Notes: generated by a model from the letters alone, not told the origin. 64,000 nt of DNA from DSVZ01 sp037439785 (GCA_037439785.1 JBBIVJ010000013.1:40241-104240), one strand, 5' to 3'. Positions 17,362 through 25,935 are shown, numbered from the stretch's first letter. A program made the numbers and translations.

Positions 17362-17454
17362 ACCGAACGGCCCAAGCTCAGCGTCCCGGTGCACGGGACG
17401 CCACGATTGCTACCGCGACGCCCCCGCCGGGTTCGCTGCAGCGCATGGTTAGGC
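17362..17454 (-). mobile_element. Integron attC recombination site (93 bp)
   Basis: Read on the minus strand, the site runs from R'' GCCTAAC (17454-17448) through a CATGC spacer to L'' GCTGCAGCG (17442-17434). A variable centre follows, then L' CGCTGAGC (17383-17376) and R' GTTCGGT (17368-17362). L' and L'' pair perfectly apart from one unpaired G in L'' (position 17439), the extrahelical base that integron integrases use for strand choice. The stem extends inward through CCCGG/CCGGG. R'' fits the RYYYAAC consensus. R' keeps the essential GTT but has C at the next position. The site follows the stop of the 17512 gene by about 57 bp, as in gene cassettes. Confidence 0.82.
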
Positions 17455-17511
17455 CGATGATCGCTCGATGCAGTCATACGCCGGTGTGACGCTGCCTCCG
17501 CAACCTGTGCG

Positions 17512-17718
17512 CTACGAACAGCCCATCAGTGTCGCGCAGATCAAAGGCACCAACTTCACGGCAAAGAAAAGGAGAAGGCCCCATGCACTGGCAGTGGGAA
17601 AACTGATGCCGAACACATCCAACACCAAGTAAACCAGCAGGAACGACAAAGCGTAATAGACGACAATTGCTGTCCCGACTGCGGCCGCTGCGGCCAGAAT
17701 TTTTCGTTTTGTTGTCAT
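17512..17718 (-). CDS. Small cassette-borne membrane protein
   Basis: A 68-residue protein with two hydrophobic segments (ILAAAAAVGTAIVVYYALSF and WGLLLFFAVKLVPLICATLM). The ATG at 17718 begins 12 bp after a GTTAGGC core site and the gene is followed by the attC site, exactly the layout of a single-gene integron cassette. I recognise no family, which is common for cassette proteins. Confidence 0.6.
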   Translation of the reverse strand: MTTKRKILAAAAAVGTAIVVYYALSFLLVYLVLDVFGISFPTASAWGLLLFFAVKLVPLICATLMGCS

Positions 17719-17729
17719 GGTGCGAAGCG

Positions 17730-17736
17730 GCCTAAC
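17730..17736 (-). other. Integron core site GTTAGGC at the head of the cassette (attI-like or lost attC end)
   Basis: GTTAGGC on the minus strand fits GTTRRRY, the recombination core. No L' box lies just upstream of it, so it is either an attI site or the remaining end of a lost attC. The preceding minus-strand bases contain two similar blocks (GGACAAGGCTTTGTC and GGACTTTGTCC), which could be integrase-binding direct repeats as in attI. No integrase frame is found beyond it. Confidence 0.5.
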
Positions 17737-18642
17737 AGTGATATTGGGACAAAGTCCGATGTTCAAAGACAAAGCCTTGTCCCCCGGTTGCATGGCAGCA
17801 ACAGGCTGAATCAGGGCGTGTTTGTCAACGGTTTTCTTTTCAGGCTGCCCCTTTTACAGGGGTTTTGGGCCGACGGCACTTTGGGCTGGAAACTGGCCGG
17901 TTCAAGACAAGCCGAGTTTGCTTGTGCGTGCCCTTGAAAAGTGCCCAAAGACAAATTGGGAGGGTGTTTGTCCCGTCGGAGAGGTCGCTGGCCCAAAGGC
18001 CAAGGCTCCGCGTGACAGGGGCGGCGGATTTGGGGGGCCAAGATTGGGTACCGAGGGCGGTTCGAAGCGGTGGCTGCACGTGGCGGTGCCGGGAGGGCAA
18101 GGAGTGGGCCAAGCTTCGGCTGAATGATTTGAAGCTGAATGAATTGCGGCTTTTAACGATCAAAATCTGAACTTCGGTCGTGGCCTCCGGCGCTGAGACA
18201 GTTGGCAGCGCCTCCGAATTTTTTCATGCAGGCACCCAGTCGGGGGGCGGATGGTCGGGGGGTGGCTCCAAGCGGGCGGAATGCCCTGAGCGTTGGTTCG
18301 CCGTCTGGGGCGCGCCCCGCAGCCTGTTGCACCATGTCCCATGGTGCCGGTCGGACATGGGATCAACCACTTGTCCGTAGTCTGGCGTTGGGGTGGGCTT
18401 CAGGGCCGTGGGCGGGAAAAACCTGGCTTTGGGGACCGCGCGGGCCGGGCTGAAGTCGGCACTGATCCATCCCAACCTCAATGGCCTCCAGCGCCCGGTA
18501 GGTTTTGATTTTGGCAGGACATTCCTTAGCGACGTCCGGCGACGGGTGCGGGTGAAATCGGGCGCTGGCTGCAAAGCCGGCCAAGGGCAGTCCCGGCTGG
18601 GTGCAGCTCTTGGGGAAGCCGCAGCGCTGGTTACCCAACCTG
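17737..18642. other. Non-coding stretch, no gene seen
   Basis: About 900 bases with no convincing gene on either strand. The open frames here lack family features, and none resembles an integron integrase. A consensus -35 element (TTGACA, minus strand, 17828-17823) points towards the cassette genes but has no good -10, so a Pc-like promoter is only possible. Between 18170 and 18640 the sequence is GC-rich without clear structure. Confidence 0.5.
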
Positions 18643-18770
18643 CTGTAGCGCCGATTCCCCAATCGGCGGGGCGGGCGAATGCCCGGAGTCTGCGGATTGG
18701 GAAACCCGCGAGACAGCAGACGGGAAGTCTGCGCTACCGCAAACCTGGCTCCGGCCAGAAACTGTGATGC
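18643..18770 (+). repeat. Dispersed intergenic repeat, copy 1
   Basis: It begins GTAGCGCCGATTCCCC and continues through AATCGGCGGGGCG, GGATTGGGAAACCCGCGAGA, GTCTGCGCTACC and GGCCAGAAAC to GATGC. The same order of blocks appears at 57711-57866 (inverted) and 61828-61945. Its first hairpin is GCCGATT/AATCGGC. Confidence 0.75.
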
Positions 18771-18862
18771 GCCCGTCCCGGCAGTCGTTTCCAGCTCCGG
18801 CTTGCCTGTTGGGGCAAGGCGTTTATCTTGGACGCGCTCCGCCGTGCTGGTGCGGAGCGAAC

Positions 18863-21235
18863 ATGTTGAACGTTCCAAATTCCCCCGTTGGACCCCGTGG
18901 CCTGTGTCGTGTCGGGCTGTCGGGGTTGGGCCTGGTTTTGTGGATGGGGCTGCGGGCCGATGTGGCGCCCGCCCAGCCGCCGCCGGAGGCCGGTCAGGCT
19001 CCGCCGCCCAAGGTGGCGCACGTCGAGCCGAGCGGGGACCCGCTGCAGGACCTGATCACCTACACCGCCAAATACGACCAGACCGTGCCCTTGCTGGCGG
19101 GGGCCTACGACGCGGATGTGACGCGGTTGACCGCGCGGGTGCTGGAAAACATGCATTATTCCCGGCATCCGCTGGACGCGGAGTATGCGGACCGGTTTTT
19201 CCAGCGGTACCTGGACCTGCTGGACCCGCAGCGGTTCCATTTCACCCAGGAGGACATCCGGGAATTCGAGAAGTATCGCACGCGGTTGAGCGAGTTGACG
19301 CTCCGGCAGGGGGACACGCGGCCGGCGTACGAAGTATTTGCCCGTTACCTGCAGCGGGTGGACCAGCGGGCGACGCTGGTGGCCGAGATGCTCCAGGCCG
19401 GGAAGTTCGATTTCTCCACCGCCGAGCGGTACACGCCCTACCGCAAAGACGCGCCGTGGCCGGAGAACCTGGAGGCGGCGCGGGCTTTGTGGCGACAGCA
19501 TTTGCGCCACGAGTACCTGCTGGAGCTGCTCAACAAAGTCAAACCCGAGGAAATCACCCGCAAACTGGCCCTGCGGTACAAGCGCATGTTGCGGACGCTG
19601 GGGGAGTTTGACCGCGAGGACATCCACCAGTTTTACCTCAGCGCGCTGGCCAACGCCTACGACCCGCATTCGGATTACATGGGCAAGGCGCAGCTCGATA
19701 ACTTCGCCATCAGCATGAAGCTGTCGCTCTTTGGCATCGGGGCGTTGCTGCGCTCGGAGGACGGCTATTGCACGATCGAGAGCCTGACCCCGGGCGGGCC
19801 GGCGGCGCGGAGCAAGAAGCTCAAGCCCAAGGACCGGATCATCGCCGTGCAGCAGGAAGGCGGGGAACCGGTGGACGTGGTGGACATGAAGTTGAACAAG
19901 GTGGTCGAGATGATCCGGGGGCCGAAAGACACGAAGGTGACCCTGACCATCATCCCGGCCGACGCGGCGGATTCCGCGGAACGCCGCACCGTTACGCTGG
20001 TGCGCGACGAGATCAAGCTGGAGGACCAAGCGGCCAAGGCGCGGTTGGTTGAACTGCCCGAGACCGGCAGCCCTGCCCTGCGGGTGGGGGTGATTGACCT
20101 GCCGTCGTTTTATTCCAGCTTCGATGTGGGCAGCAAGACCCTCGCCCCCTCTCAGCCGCGCAGCACCACCGAGGATGTCCGCCGGCTGATCCGGAAGCTG
20201 GTGGCCGAGGGTGCGTCGGGGCTGATCCTGGACCTGCGGCGCAACGGGGGCGGCTCGCTCGAAGAAGCCATCAAGTTGACGGGACTGTTCATCCGGGAAG
20301 GACCGGTGGTGCAGGTGCGTGATGCGGTGGGGGAGGTCATCGTGGAACGGGACACCGACAGCGAGGTGGCCTATGACGGCCCGCTGGTGGTGCTGACCAG
20401 CCGGTTCAGCGCCTCGGCCTCCGAAATCCTGGCCGCCGCCCTACAGGATTACGACCGCGCGCTGGTGGTGGGGGACAAATCCACCCACGGCAAGGGCACG
20501 GTGCAAACCATCTACGAGCTCAGCCGCCTGACCCGGCGGTTCCCGGACACCTTCAACCCCGGTGCGCTGAAGGTCACCATCCGCAAGTTCTATCGGGCCA
20601 ACGGTGCCTCGACCCAGCTCCGGGGGATGAGCCCGGACATCGTGCTGCCCTTGGTGAACAACGAAATGGAGGTGGGCGAGGCCAACCAACCCTACGCCCT
20701 GCCGTGGGACTCCATCCCGGTGGCCCAGTTCGAGCGGGTGGACCGCGTGGCTGCGCATCTGCCCGAACTGCGCCGGCGCAGCGAAATCCGGCGCGCCACC
20801 GACCCCGACTGGGCTTACGTGATGGAAGACATCGAGGCCTACCGCCAGGTGCAGGCCGACCGGAGCCTGTCCTTGAACCTGAACACCCGCCTCAAGGAAA
20901 AAGAGGAGCAGGAGGCGCGCAGCAAGGCTCGAAAACAGGATCAACTGGCCCGCGCCAAGGGCCAGGAAAAGGTGTACGAAATCACCCTCAAGCTTGCCGA
21001 GGAACCGGGTCTGCCACCGCCGTTGGGAAGTCCGGGAGCCGAAACCGCCTCCACCAACCCAGACGCCGAGGCCATGGCGGCCGCGGCCACGGCTTCCGAA
21101 GAAGGGGCGGAAGAGGAAGCCGACGCAGGAGTCAGCCTGGACATCACCCTCAAGGAGGCCAAGCGTTTGTTGGGGGATTTGATCGAATTGAGCCGACAGG
21201 CTCCCCGCCCCAGTCCGGTCGCCACGACACGTTGA
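18863..21235 (+). CDS. Carboxy-terminal processing (tail-specific) protease, S41 family
   Basis: A periplasmic Ser/Lys protease of the Prc/Tsp type that degrades or trims proteins from their C-terminus. It has 790 residues. The ATG at 18863 follows GGAG and gives an N-terminal hydrophobic export signal. An N-terminal helical domain is followed by a PDZ domain (about residues 285-385, SLFGIGALL to VTLTII) and the S41 core. The catalytic triad by homology is Ser518 in RFSASASEI, Asp529 and Lys544 in HGKGTVQ. A charged coiled-coil segment (about 665-710) and a C-terminal Glu/Ala-rich region complete the long Tsp form. Confidence 0.92.
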   Translation: MLNVPNSPVGPRGLCRVGLSGLGLVLWMGLRADVAPAQPPPEAGQAPPPKVAHVEPSGDPLQDLITYTAKYDQTVPLLAGAYDADVTRLTARVLENMHYSRHPLDAEYADRFFQRYLDLLDPQRFHFTQEDIREFEKYRTRLSELTLRQGDTRPAYEVFARYLQRVDQRATLVAEMLQAGKFDFSTAERYTPYRKDAPWPENLEAARALWRQHLRHEYLLELLNKVKPEEITRKLALRYKRMLRTLGEFDREDIHQFYLSALANAYDPHSDYMGKAQLDNFAISMKLSLFGIGALLRSEDGYCTIESLTPGGPAARSKKLKPKDRIIAVQQEGGEPVDVVDMKLNKVVEMIRGPKDTKVTLTIIPADAADSAERRTVTLVRDEIKLEDQAAKARLVELPETGSPALRVGVIDLPSFYSSFDVGSKTLAPSQPRSTTEDVRRLIRKLVAEGASGLILDLRRNGGGSLEEAIKLTGLFIREGPVVQVRDAVGEVIVERDTDSEVAYDGPLVVLTSRFSASASEILAAALQDYDRALVVGDKSTHGKGTVQTIYELSRLTRRFPDTFNPGALKVTIRKFYRANGASTQLRGMSPDIVLPLVNNEMEVGEANQPYALPWDSIPVAQFERVDRVAAHLPELRRRSEIRRATDPDWAYVMEDIEAYRQVQADRSLSLNLNTRLKEKEEQEARSKARKQDQLARAKGQEKVYEITLKLAEEPGLPPPLGSPGAETASTNPDAEAMAAAATASEEGAEEEADAGVSLDITLKEAKRLLGDLIELSRQAPRPSPVATTR

Positions 21236-21306
21236 CGGGATTCGATCCAGATTGGAGTGAGCGCGCAGCGGCTCACGTGGCTGGCCGGACTGGGTTCAAC
21301 GAGGGC

Positions 21307-22251
21307 TCAACGCTCCAGCCAGGCGAGCCCGAGCTGAATCCATAGCGGCATCGTAATCAACGAGCAGGCCGTTGTGGCAACAACCACCCGCAGGGCAGTG
21401 GCCGGATCGCCTCCGTAATGTCGGGTCATCACGATGGGAAAGACCGCAGCCGGCATGGCGGCCTGCAGAAGCATGACCCGCTGCAGCTCCGGCGATACGG
21501 GCAACAGTGCCGCGACCAGCAGGAACACCCCCGGCAATACCCCCAGGCGCAAGACCACGGCCAGTCCCATCACCCGTCCACCCCGCGCCACGGCCAGTTC
21601 GCCGAGATGGTCTGCGATGGTCGCCCCGATCAACACCATGCCCATCGGGATGGCACACTGCCCCAGCAAATGGGCGGAGCGGTGCAGGAAGGCCGGCACC
21701 CCGTCGGCAAACAACGCGTTGATCACCAAGGTAAGTGGAATGGCCAGCACCGGCGGGGTGGCCAGACGTTGCCACCATGTTCCGGCGCGGCTGGCGGACA
21801 GCAACATCGCCCCCAAGGTCCACAGGGCCACCTCCACACCCAGGTTGTGCACGAACAAGACCGCCACGGTCTCGCGATCGAACAGGCTCTGGGCCAGCGG
21901 GAGCGGAATGTAGCCGTAGTTGTAAACCGCGACGGTGAAGGCAAAAGTGCGTCGTGTCATGCCTTGTTGCTCCGGGACCAGTCTGGCGGCCAGGATGCCC
22001 AACCCTGCCCCCAGGCCGACCGTGAAGAAACCCATCAAGGGGGGGATGAGGACGTTGCCAACCTGGCGGACAGCCGTATTGCCCAGCAGGGAGTCAAAAA
22101 TCAGGCAGGGGATCAGGACGTTGATGGTCAACCGCAGCAGGCTGGCGTCCGCCGTCGCGGTTAACCACTGGAGTCGGCGAAGAATCAGGCCCGCGCCGAT
22201 GAGGGTGAAAACCGGCAAGACCGCGTCGAGCACGCTGGAAAAATTCTGCAT
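21307..22251 (-). CDS. AEC family transporter (auxin efflux carrier / malate permease type)
   Basis: An inner-membrane transporter of 314 residues with about ten hydrophobic segments in two halves. Family signs are the N-terminal VLDAVLPVFTLIGAGLILRR, the YNYGYIPLPLAQ segment in the middle and GAMLLSASR before the second half. Bacterial members export or exchange organic acids and related compounds. The substrate is unknown. Confidence 0.82.
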   Translation of the reverse strand: MQNFSSVLDAVLPVFTLIGAGLILRRLQWLTATADASLLRLTINVLIPCLIFDSLLGNTAVRQVGNVLIPPLMGFFTVGLGAGLGILAARLVPEQQGMTRRTFAFTVAVYNYGYIPLPLAQSLFDRETVAVLFVHNLGVEVALWTLGAMLLSASRAGTWWQRLATPPVLAIPLTLVINALFADGVPAFLHRSAHLLGQCAIPMGMVLIGATIADHLGELAVARGGRVMGLAVVLRLGVLPGVFLLVAALLPVSPELQRVMLLQAAMPAAVFPIVMTRHYGGDPATALRVVVATTACSLITMPLWIQLGLAWLER

Positions 22252-22445
22252 CCGGTTGCCCCAAGCCTAGACAGTTCAAGGCTTCGTCCAAGACCGAAAC
22301 AGGGGATGTCGCCCGGTCCCGCCGGGAAAGGGAGGGCCACGGTGGACAAAATGCGGCAGCGGCAGGCGTCTCAGCGAGACAGTTTGGCCAGTTCGGGGGG
22401 TTCGAAAACCTCCGGGATGCCTGTACGGGGCACGGAAATGACGGG

Positions 22446-22475
22446 TTGAACGGTTGGCATCGTTATTGCTTTAGA
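22446..22475 (+). promoter_or_regulatory. Possible promoter of the structured leader or small RNA
   Basis: TTGAAC (22446-22451) and TTTAGA (22470-22475) are separated by 18 bp in a locally AT-rich stretch. Transcription starting about 7 bp later would give an RNA of about 175 bases ending at the terminator at 22657. Confidence 0.35.
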
Positions 22476-22481
22476 TTGGGC

Positions 22482-22657
22482 CATACCAGCGTCGGGTTTC
22501 TGCGACGGAAATCGGCTGAACCCCGCCGCACCTGCGATCAACGCAGGCGCAAAAGGTCCTCTGAGGCCTACTCTCAGCAGCCTGAGCAGTCAGGTTGTTG
22601 ACCCACCTGGAAATCGTCGCCTGGCGGTCCCGGAAACGGGGCCGCCAGTTCTCTTTT
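22482..22657 (+). ncRNA. Structured leader or small RNA, type not recognised
   Basis: Between the likely promoter and a strong terminator lies sequence with several compact hairpins: CCTGCG/CGCAGG around ATCAA (about 22540-22556), CTGAG/CTCAG and CCTGA/TCAGG as two neighbouring stems, and GGTC/GACC enclosing both. It does not match 6S RNA, SRP RNA, tmRNA or RNase P as I know them. It ends 47 bp before the NAD(P)HX repair gene, so it may be an independent small RNA or a 5' leader that controls that gene by attenuation. Confidence 0.45.
22621..22657 (+). terminator. Rho-independent terminator ahead of the NAD(P)HX repair gene
   Basis: CTGGCGGTCCCG and CGGGGCCGCCAG form a 12-bp near-perfect stem around a GAAA tetraloop, followed by TTCTCTTTT. 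It lies upstream of the coding start at 22704, not after a gene, which suggests attenuation or the end of a small RNA. Confidence 0.75.
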
Positions 22658-22703
22658 GTCACGGGACGCGACCGGCTTGCCCGGCGGTGGGGACTGGTTC
22701 AAA

Positions 22704-24113
22704 ATGCCCGCCATGCCCGCTCCGGTGTTGAGTATCGCCCAGATGCGTGCCTGGGAATCCGCCACCTGGCAGAGCGGTCACCTCGAATCCGAGGTGATCA
22801 GTCGTGTGGGCAATTTGTTGGCAGCCAGGCTGATGGAGATGACACGTCCTGGAGATTTCCTCCTGCTGCTCGCCGGCAAGGGACACAATGGGGATGACGT
22901 CCGGGCCGTGGTGCCTCACCTCCATGCACGCGAATGGGAATTGATCGAAGTTGAGGAGCCCGCCGTCGCTCGGCAGAAATTGGTCTCCGCCCTGGCGCGA
23001 AAGCCGGCATGGATCGTGGACGGATTGTTTGGGATTGGCTTGAACCGTCCCCTCGGGGCGGACTGGGTGGCGTTCGTGGAACAGATTAACGCTTCGCGGC
23101 GTCGGGTCCTCGCCGTGGACGTACCATCAGGTTTGAATGCCGACACGGGCGAGGTCATGGGGGCGGCAATACGTGCCCGGATCACCGTGACGTTGGGGGC
23201 TGCCAAGGCCGGCCTGCTTCGGCCCGCCGCCTGGGCGTACACGGGGCGGTTGATTGTGGAGCCGGACATCGGGTTGGTCTCTGCGCCTGCCGCGGAGGAG
23301 ATCGAATGGGTCTTGCCTGACGACTTCGAGGATTCTCCTCCGGAACCTGGCGTGGCAGCCCACAAGGGACAACGAGGTCATGTGCTGATCCTGGCCGGGT
23401 CACGGGGGTACCACGGAGCGGCGGTGCTGGCTGCGCAGGCGGCCCAACGGGCACGGCCGGGGCTGATTACCTTGGGCACCTTGCCGGAAGTTTACGGCCC
23501 TGTGGCCGGGCAGCTTCAGGCGGTCATGGTGGACGGGTGGTCGGCGGCACTTGCCAAGTTGCCCTCTGTGACCGCTTGCTTGATCGGTCCCGGTCTGGCG
23601 TCGGGGAGCGTTCCGGAAGATTTGCGCCAGGCCGCGTGCGGGCTTTGGCGGACGGCCCTGCAACCTGTTGTGGCTGATGCCAGTGCCTTGGACTGGTTAC
23701 CGGCGGGGGAAGCCAGTGGTAACGGTTTACGGGTTATTACCCCTCACCCCGGTGAAGCGGCGCGGATGCTGGGGCTGACTGCCGCTGCTGTCCAAAGTGA
23801 CCGGGTGGGAACGCTCAGAGCACTCGCCGGGCAATGGGGGTGTTGGGTGGTGTTGAAGGGATTCCAGACCCTGGTCGGGCGCAATGTCGGGCTGATTGGG
23901 GTGAACAGTTCAGGCGACCAAACCATGGCCCAAGGAGGGGTGGGGGATGTTCTGGCAGGGTACCTGACCGGATTGCTTGCACGACCCGAGCTGGCGGCAG
24001 ACCCCACCACCACCTTGCGCTATGCGGTTTGGCGACACGGCGCGGCGGCAGAGGAACTCGGCTTGCAGCGTCGGAGCTGGACGCCTGAGGAGCTGGTGGC
24101 GGCACTGGGTTGA
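22704..24113 (+). CDS. nnr: Bifunctional NAD(P)H-hydrate epimerase / ADP-dependent NAD(P)H-hydrate dehydratase
   Basis: A repair enzyme of 469 residues that returns damaged hydrated NAD(P)H to use. The N-terminal half is the YjeF_N epimerase (KGHNGDD near residue 57, VDVPSGLNADTG near 140). The C-terminal half is the ribokinase-like dehydratase with HKGQRGHVLILAGS at its start, the VITPHPGEAARML block and the catalytic motif GGVGDVLAGYLTGLLA. ATG 22704 (or 22713) gives the usual N-terminus. The upstream part of the open frame is not part of the family. Confidence 0.9.
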   Translation: MPAMPAPVLSIAQMRAWESATWQSGHLESEVISRVGNLLAARLMEMTRPGDFLLLLAGKGHNGDDVRAVVPHLHAREWELIEVEEPAVARQKLVSALARKPAWIVDGLFGIGLNRPLGADWVAFVEQINASRRRVLAVDVPSGLNADTGEVMGAAIRARITVTLGAAKAGLLRPAAWAYTGRLIVEPDIGLVSAPAAEEIEWVLPDDFEDSPPEPGVAAHKGQRGHVLILAGSRGYHGAAVLAAQAAQRARPGLITLGTLPEVYGPVAGQLQAVMVDGWSAALAKLPSVTACLIGPGLASGSVPEDLRQAACGLWRTALQPVVADASALDWLPAGEASGNGLRVITPHPGEAARMLGLTAAAVQSDRVGTLRALAGQWGCWVVLKGFQTLVGRNVGLIGVNSSGDQTMAQGGVGDVLAGYLTGLLARPELAADPTTTLRYAVWRHGAAAEELGLQRRSWTPEELVAALG

Positions 24114-24261
24114 GACAGCGTACAGCTTGCCAGCTCGCCAAGTGTCAGGGAAATAATTACGTGGCAAGGACAAAAAAACAGGGCGGTATCTTTGTGCATC
24201 CCTTTCAACGGGTGAGTTTAAGAGACGGAAAGCGCCCCATGTAAAAGACTGCGAAAAAACG

Positions 24262-24289
24262 TTGACTTCCGAAGTTCGGTTCTTAGGCT
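24262..24289 (+). promoter_or_regulatory. Possible promoter of tRNA-Thr-tuf
   Basis: TTGACT (24262-24267) and TAGGCT (24284-24289) with 16-bp spacing lie about 100 bp before tRNA-Thr, in the only long AT-rich spacer upstream of the translation operon. The -10 is poor. The 273-base gap from 24114 to 24386 contains nothing else that I can name. Confidence 0.4.
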
Positions 24290-24386
24290 TCCCGCCTTGC
24301 CGTTGATTCGGCAGGTCCGGGAACCCTCAAAACGGGGGGTAATTTTTACACTCACCGGAAGCAAAGTTGTTTGAAGCGAGACATTT

Positions 24387-24462
<76 letters not shown>

Positions 24463-24498
24463 CCGACAAAGCACACCCCACAACCCGCAGGATACACA

Positions 24499-25689
24499 AT
24501 GGCCAAAGAGCAATTCCAACGTACCAAGCCCCACGTCAATGTCGGCACGATTGGCCACATTGACCACGGCAAATCCACCCTGACGGCTGCCATCGTGGCC
24601 ACGCAGGCACGCAAAGGTCTGGCCACGCCCATCTCTTACGCGGACATCACCAAGGGTGGCACGGTGCGTGACGAAACCAAGACCTTGACCATTGCCATTT
24701 CCCACGTGGAATACCAAAGTGACAAGCGGCATTACGCCCACGTGGACTGCCCCGGCCACGCCGACTTCATCAAGAACATGATCACTGGCGCCGCGCAGAT
24801 GGACGGCGCCATCTTGGTGGTAGATGCCTCCGAGGGCCCCATGCCCCAAACCAAGGAACACGTGCTGCTGGCCCGCCAGGTCGGTGTACCGGCGATCCTG
24901 GTTTACCTGAACAAGGTGGACCTGGTGGATGACCCCGAACTGCTGGACCTGGTGGAGATGGAACTTCGGGACCTGCTCAACAAGTACGAATTCCCCGGCG
25001 ACAAAACCCCCATTATCCGGGGAAGTGCCAAGGCCGCATTGGCAGGTGATCCCCAGGGAGAAGAATCCATCCAGAAACTGTTGGAAGCCGTGGATGAGTT
25101 CATCCCGTTGCCGATGCGGGAGGTGGACAAGCCCTTCCTGATGAGCATCGAAGACGTGTTCAACATCGAAGGTCGCGGCACGGTCGTGACCGGGCGTGTT
25201 GAGCGTGGCGTCTTGGATCGGATGTCCGAAGTGGAAATCGTGGGTCTGCGGGAAACCCGGAAAACCGTGGTGACCGACATTGAGATGTTCCGCAAGCTCC
25301 TCGACAAGGCCCAGGCCGGCGACAACGTGGGGGTGTTGCTGCGCGGCATCAAAAAGGACGAGGTGGAGCGGGGGATGGTACTTGCCAAACCCGGGTCCAT
25401 CACACCGCACACGCGATTCAAGGCGGAAGTGTACGTCCTGTCCAAGGAGGAAGGCGGACGTCACACGCCGTTCTTCACCAATTACCGTCCCCAGTTCTAC
25501 TTCCGCACCACCGACGTCACCGGCACCATCACCCTGCCCGAAGGGGTGGAAATGGTGATGCCGGGCGACAACGTCTCGGTCGGGGTGAAGGTGATCGCAC
25601 CGATCGCGATGGAGAAGGGGCAGCGCTTCGCCATTCGGGAGGGCGGGCGGACCATCGGCGCCGGCCGGGTCTCCGAGGTGCTCGAATAA
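24499..25689 (+). CDS. tuf: Elongation factor Tu
   Basis: The GTPase that carries aminoacyl-tRNA to the ribosome, 396 residues. G1 is GHIDHGKS (with I and S where many have V and T), G3 is DCPGHADFIKNM, G4 is NKVD. Domains 2 and 3 are complete (GRVERGVL, LRGI, RTTDVTGTI and the C-terminal GGRTIGAGRVSEVLE). The ATG at 24499 gives the standard MAKEQF start. Confidence 0.97.
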   Translation: MAKEQFQRTKPHVNVGTIGHIDHGKSTLTAAIVATQARKGLATPISYADITKGGTVRDETKTLTIAISHVEYQSDKRHYAHVDCPGHADFIKNMITGAAQMDGAILVVDASEGPMPQTKEHVLLARQVGVPAILVYLNKVDLVDDPELLDLVEMELRDLLNKYEFPGDKTPIIRGSAKAALAGDPQGEESIQKLLEAVDEFIPLPMREVDKPFLMSIEDVFNIEGRGTVVTGRVERGVLDRMSEVEIVGLRETRKTVVTDIEMFRKLLDKAQAGDNVGVLLRGIKKDEVERGMVLAKPGSITPHTRFKAEVYVLSKEEGGRHTPFFTNYRPQFYFRTTDVTGTITLPEGVEMVMPGDNVSVGVKVIAPIAMEKGQRFAIREGGRTIGAGRVSEVLE

Positions 25690-25747
25690 AGCACTTGCTC
25701 CAGGGTGGAAACCCCTTACCATTCAAGCATCAATGCCTGTGGCTTAC

Positions 25748-25823
25748 AGGGCGGTAGCTCAATTGGCAGAGTAGCGGTCTCCAAAACCGTTGGTTGGGGG
25801 TTCGAGTCCCTCCCGCCCTGCCA
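25748..25823 (+). tRNA. trnW: tRNA-Trp (CCA)
   Basis: Acceptor AGGGCGG/CCGCCCT, anticodon stem GCGGT/ACCGT with loop CTCCAAA (anticodon CCA), T-arm GGGGG-TTCGAGT-CCCTC, encoded CCA. A tRNA-Trp just before secE is a common bacterial arrangement. Confidence 0.95.
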
Positions 25824-25834
25824 GGCCCTTTCAG

Positions 25835-25922
25835 GGAGGGGTGGCAGAGTGGTCGAATGCGGCGGTCTTGAAAACCGCTGTGGGTTTTCCCACCGGGGGT
25901 TCGAATCCCTCCCCCTCCGCCA
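25835..25922 (+). tRNA. trnS: tRNA-Ser (TGA)
   Basis: An 88-base class II tRNA: acceptor GGAGGGG/CCCCTCC, anticodon loop CTTGAAA (anticodon TGA), a long variable arm (GTGGG-TTTT-CCCAC), T-loop TTCGAAT, and encoded CCA. It lies 11 bp after tRNA-Trp and 13 bp before secE. Confidence 0.95.
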
Positions 25923-25935
25923 AGCCTGAACAATT

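Noticed and set aside
17381..17401. Stand-alone terminator hairpin GCGTCCCG/CGGGACGC
   Set aside because: No T-run follows on either strand and the sequence lies inside the attC site, where variable central hairpins are normal.
17822..18760. Possible integron integrase next to the attI-like site
   Set aside because: None of the short frames on either strand shows tyrosine-recombinase motifs (R...HxxR...Y) or the IntI-specific insert, and none is longer than about 170 codons.
22482..22657. 6S RNA
   Set aside because: The size is right, but the 5' and 3' ends do not form a long closing stem around a central bubble, and the 3' end is a separate terminator hairpin.
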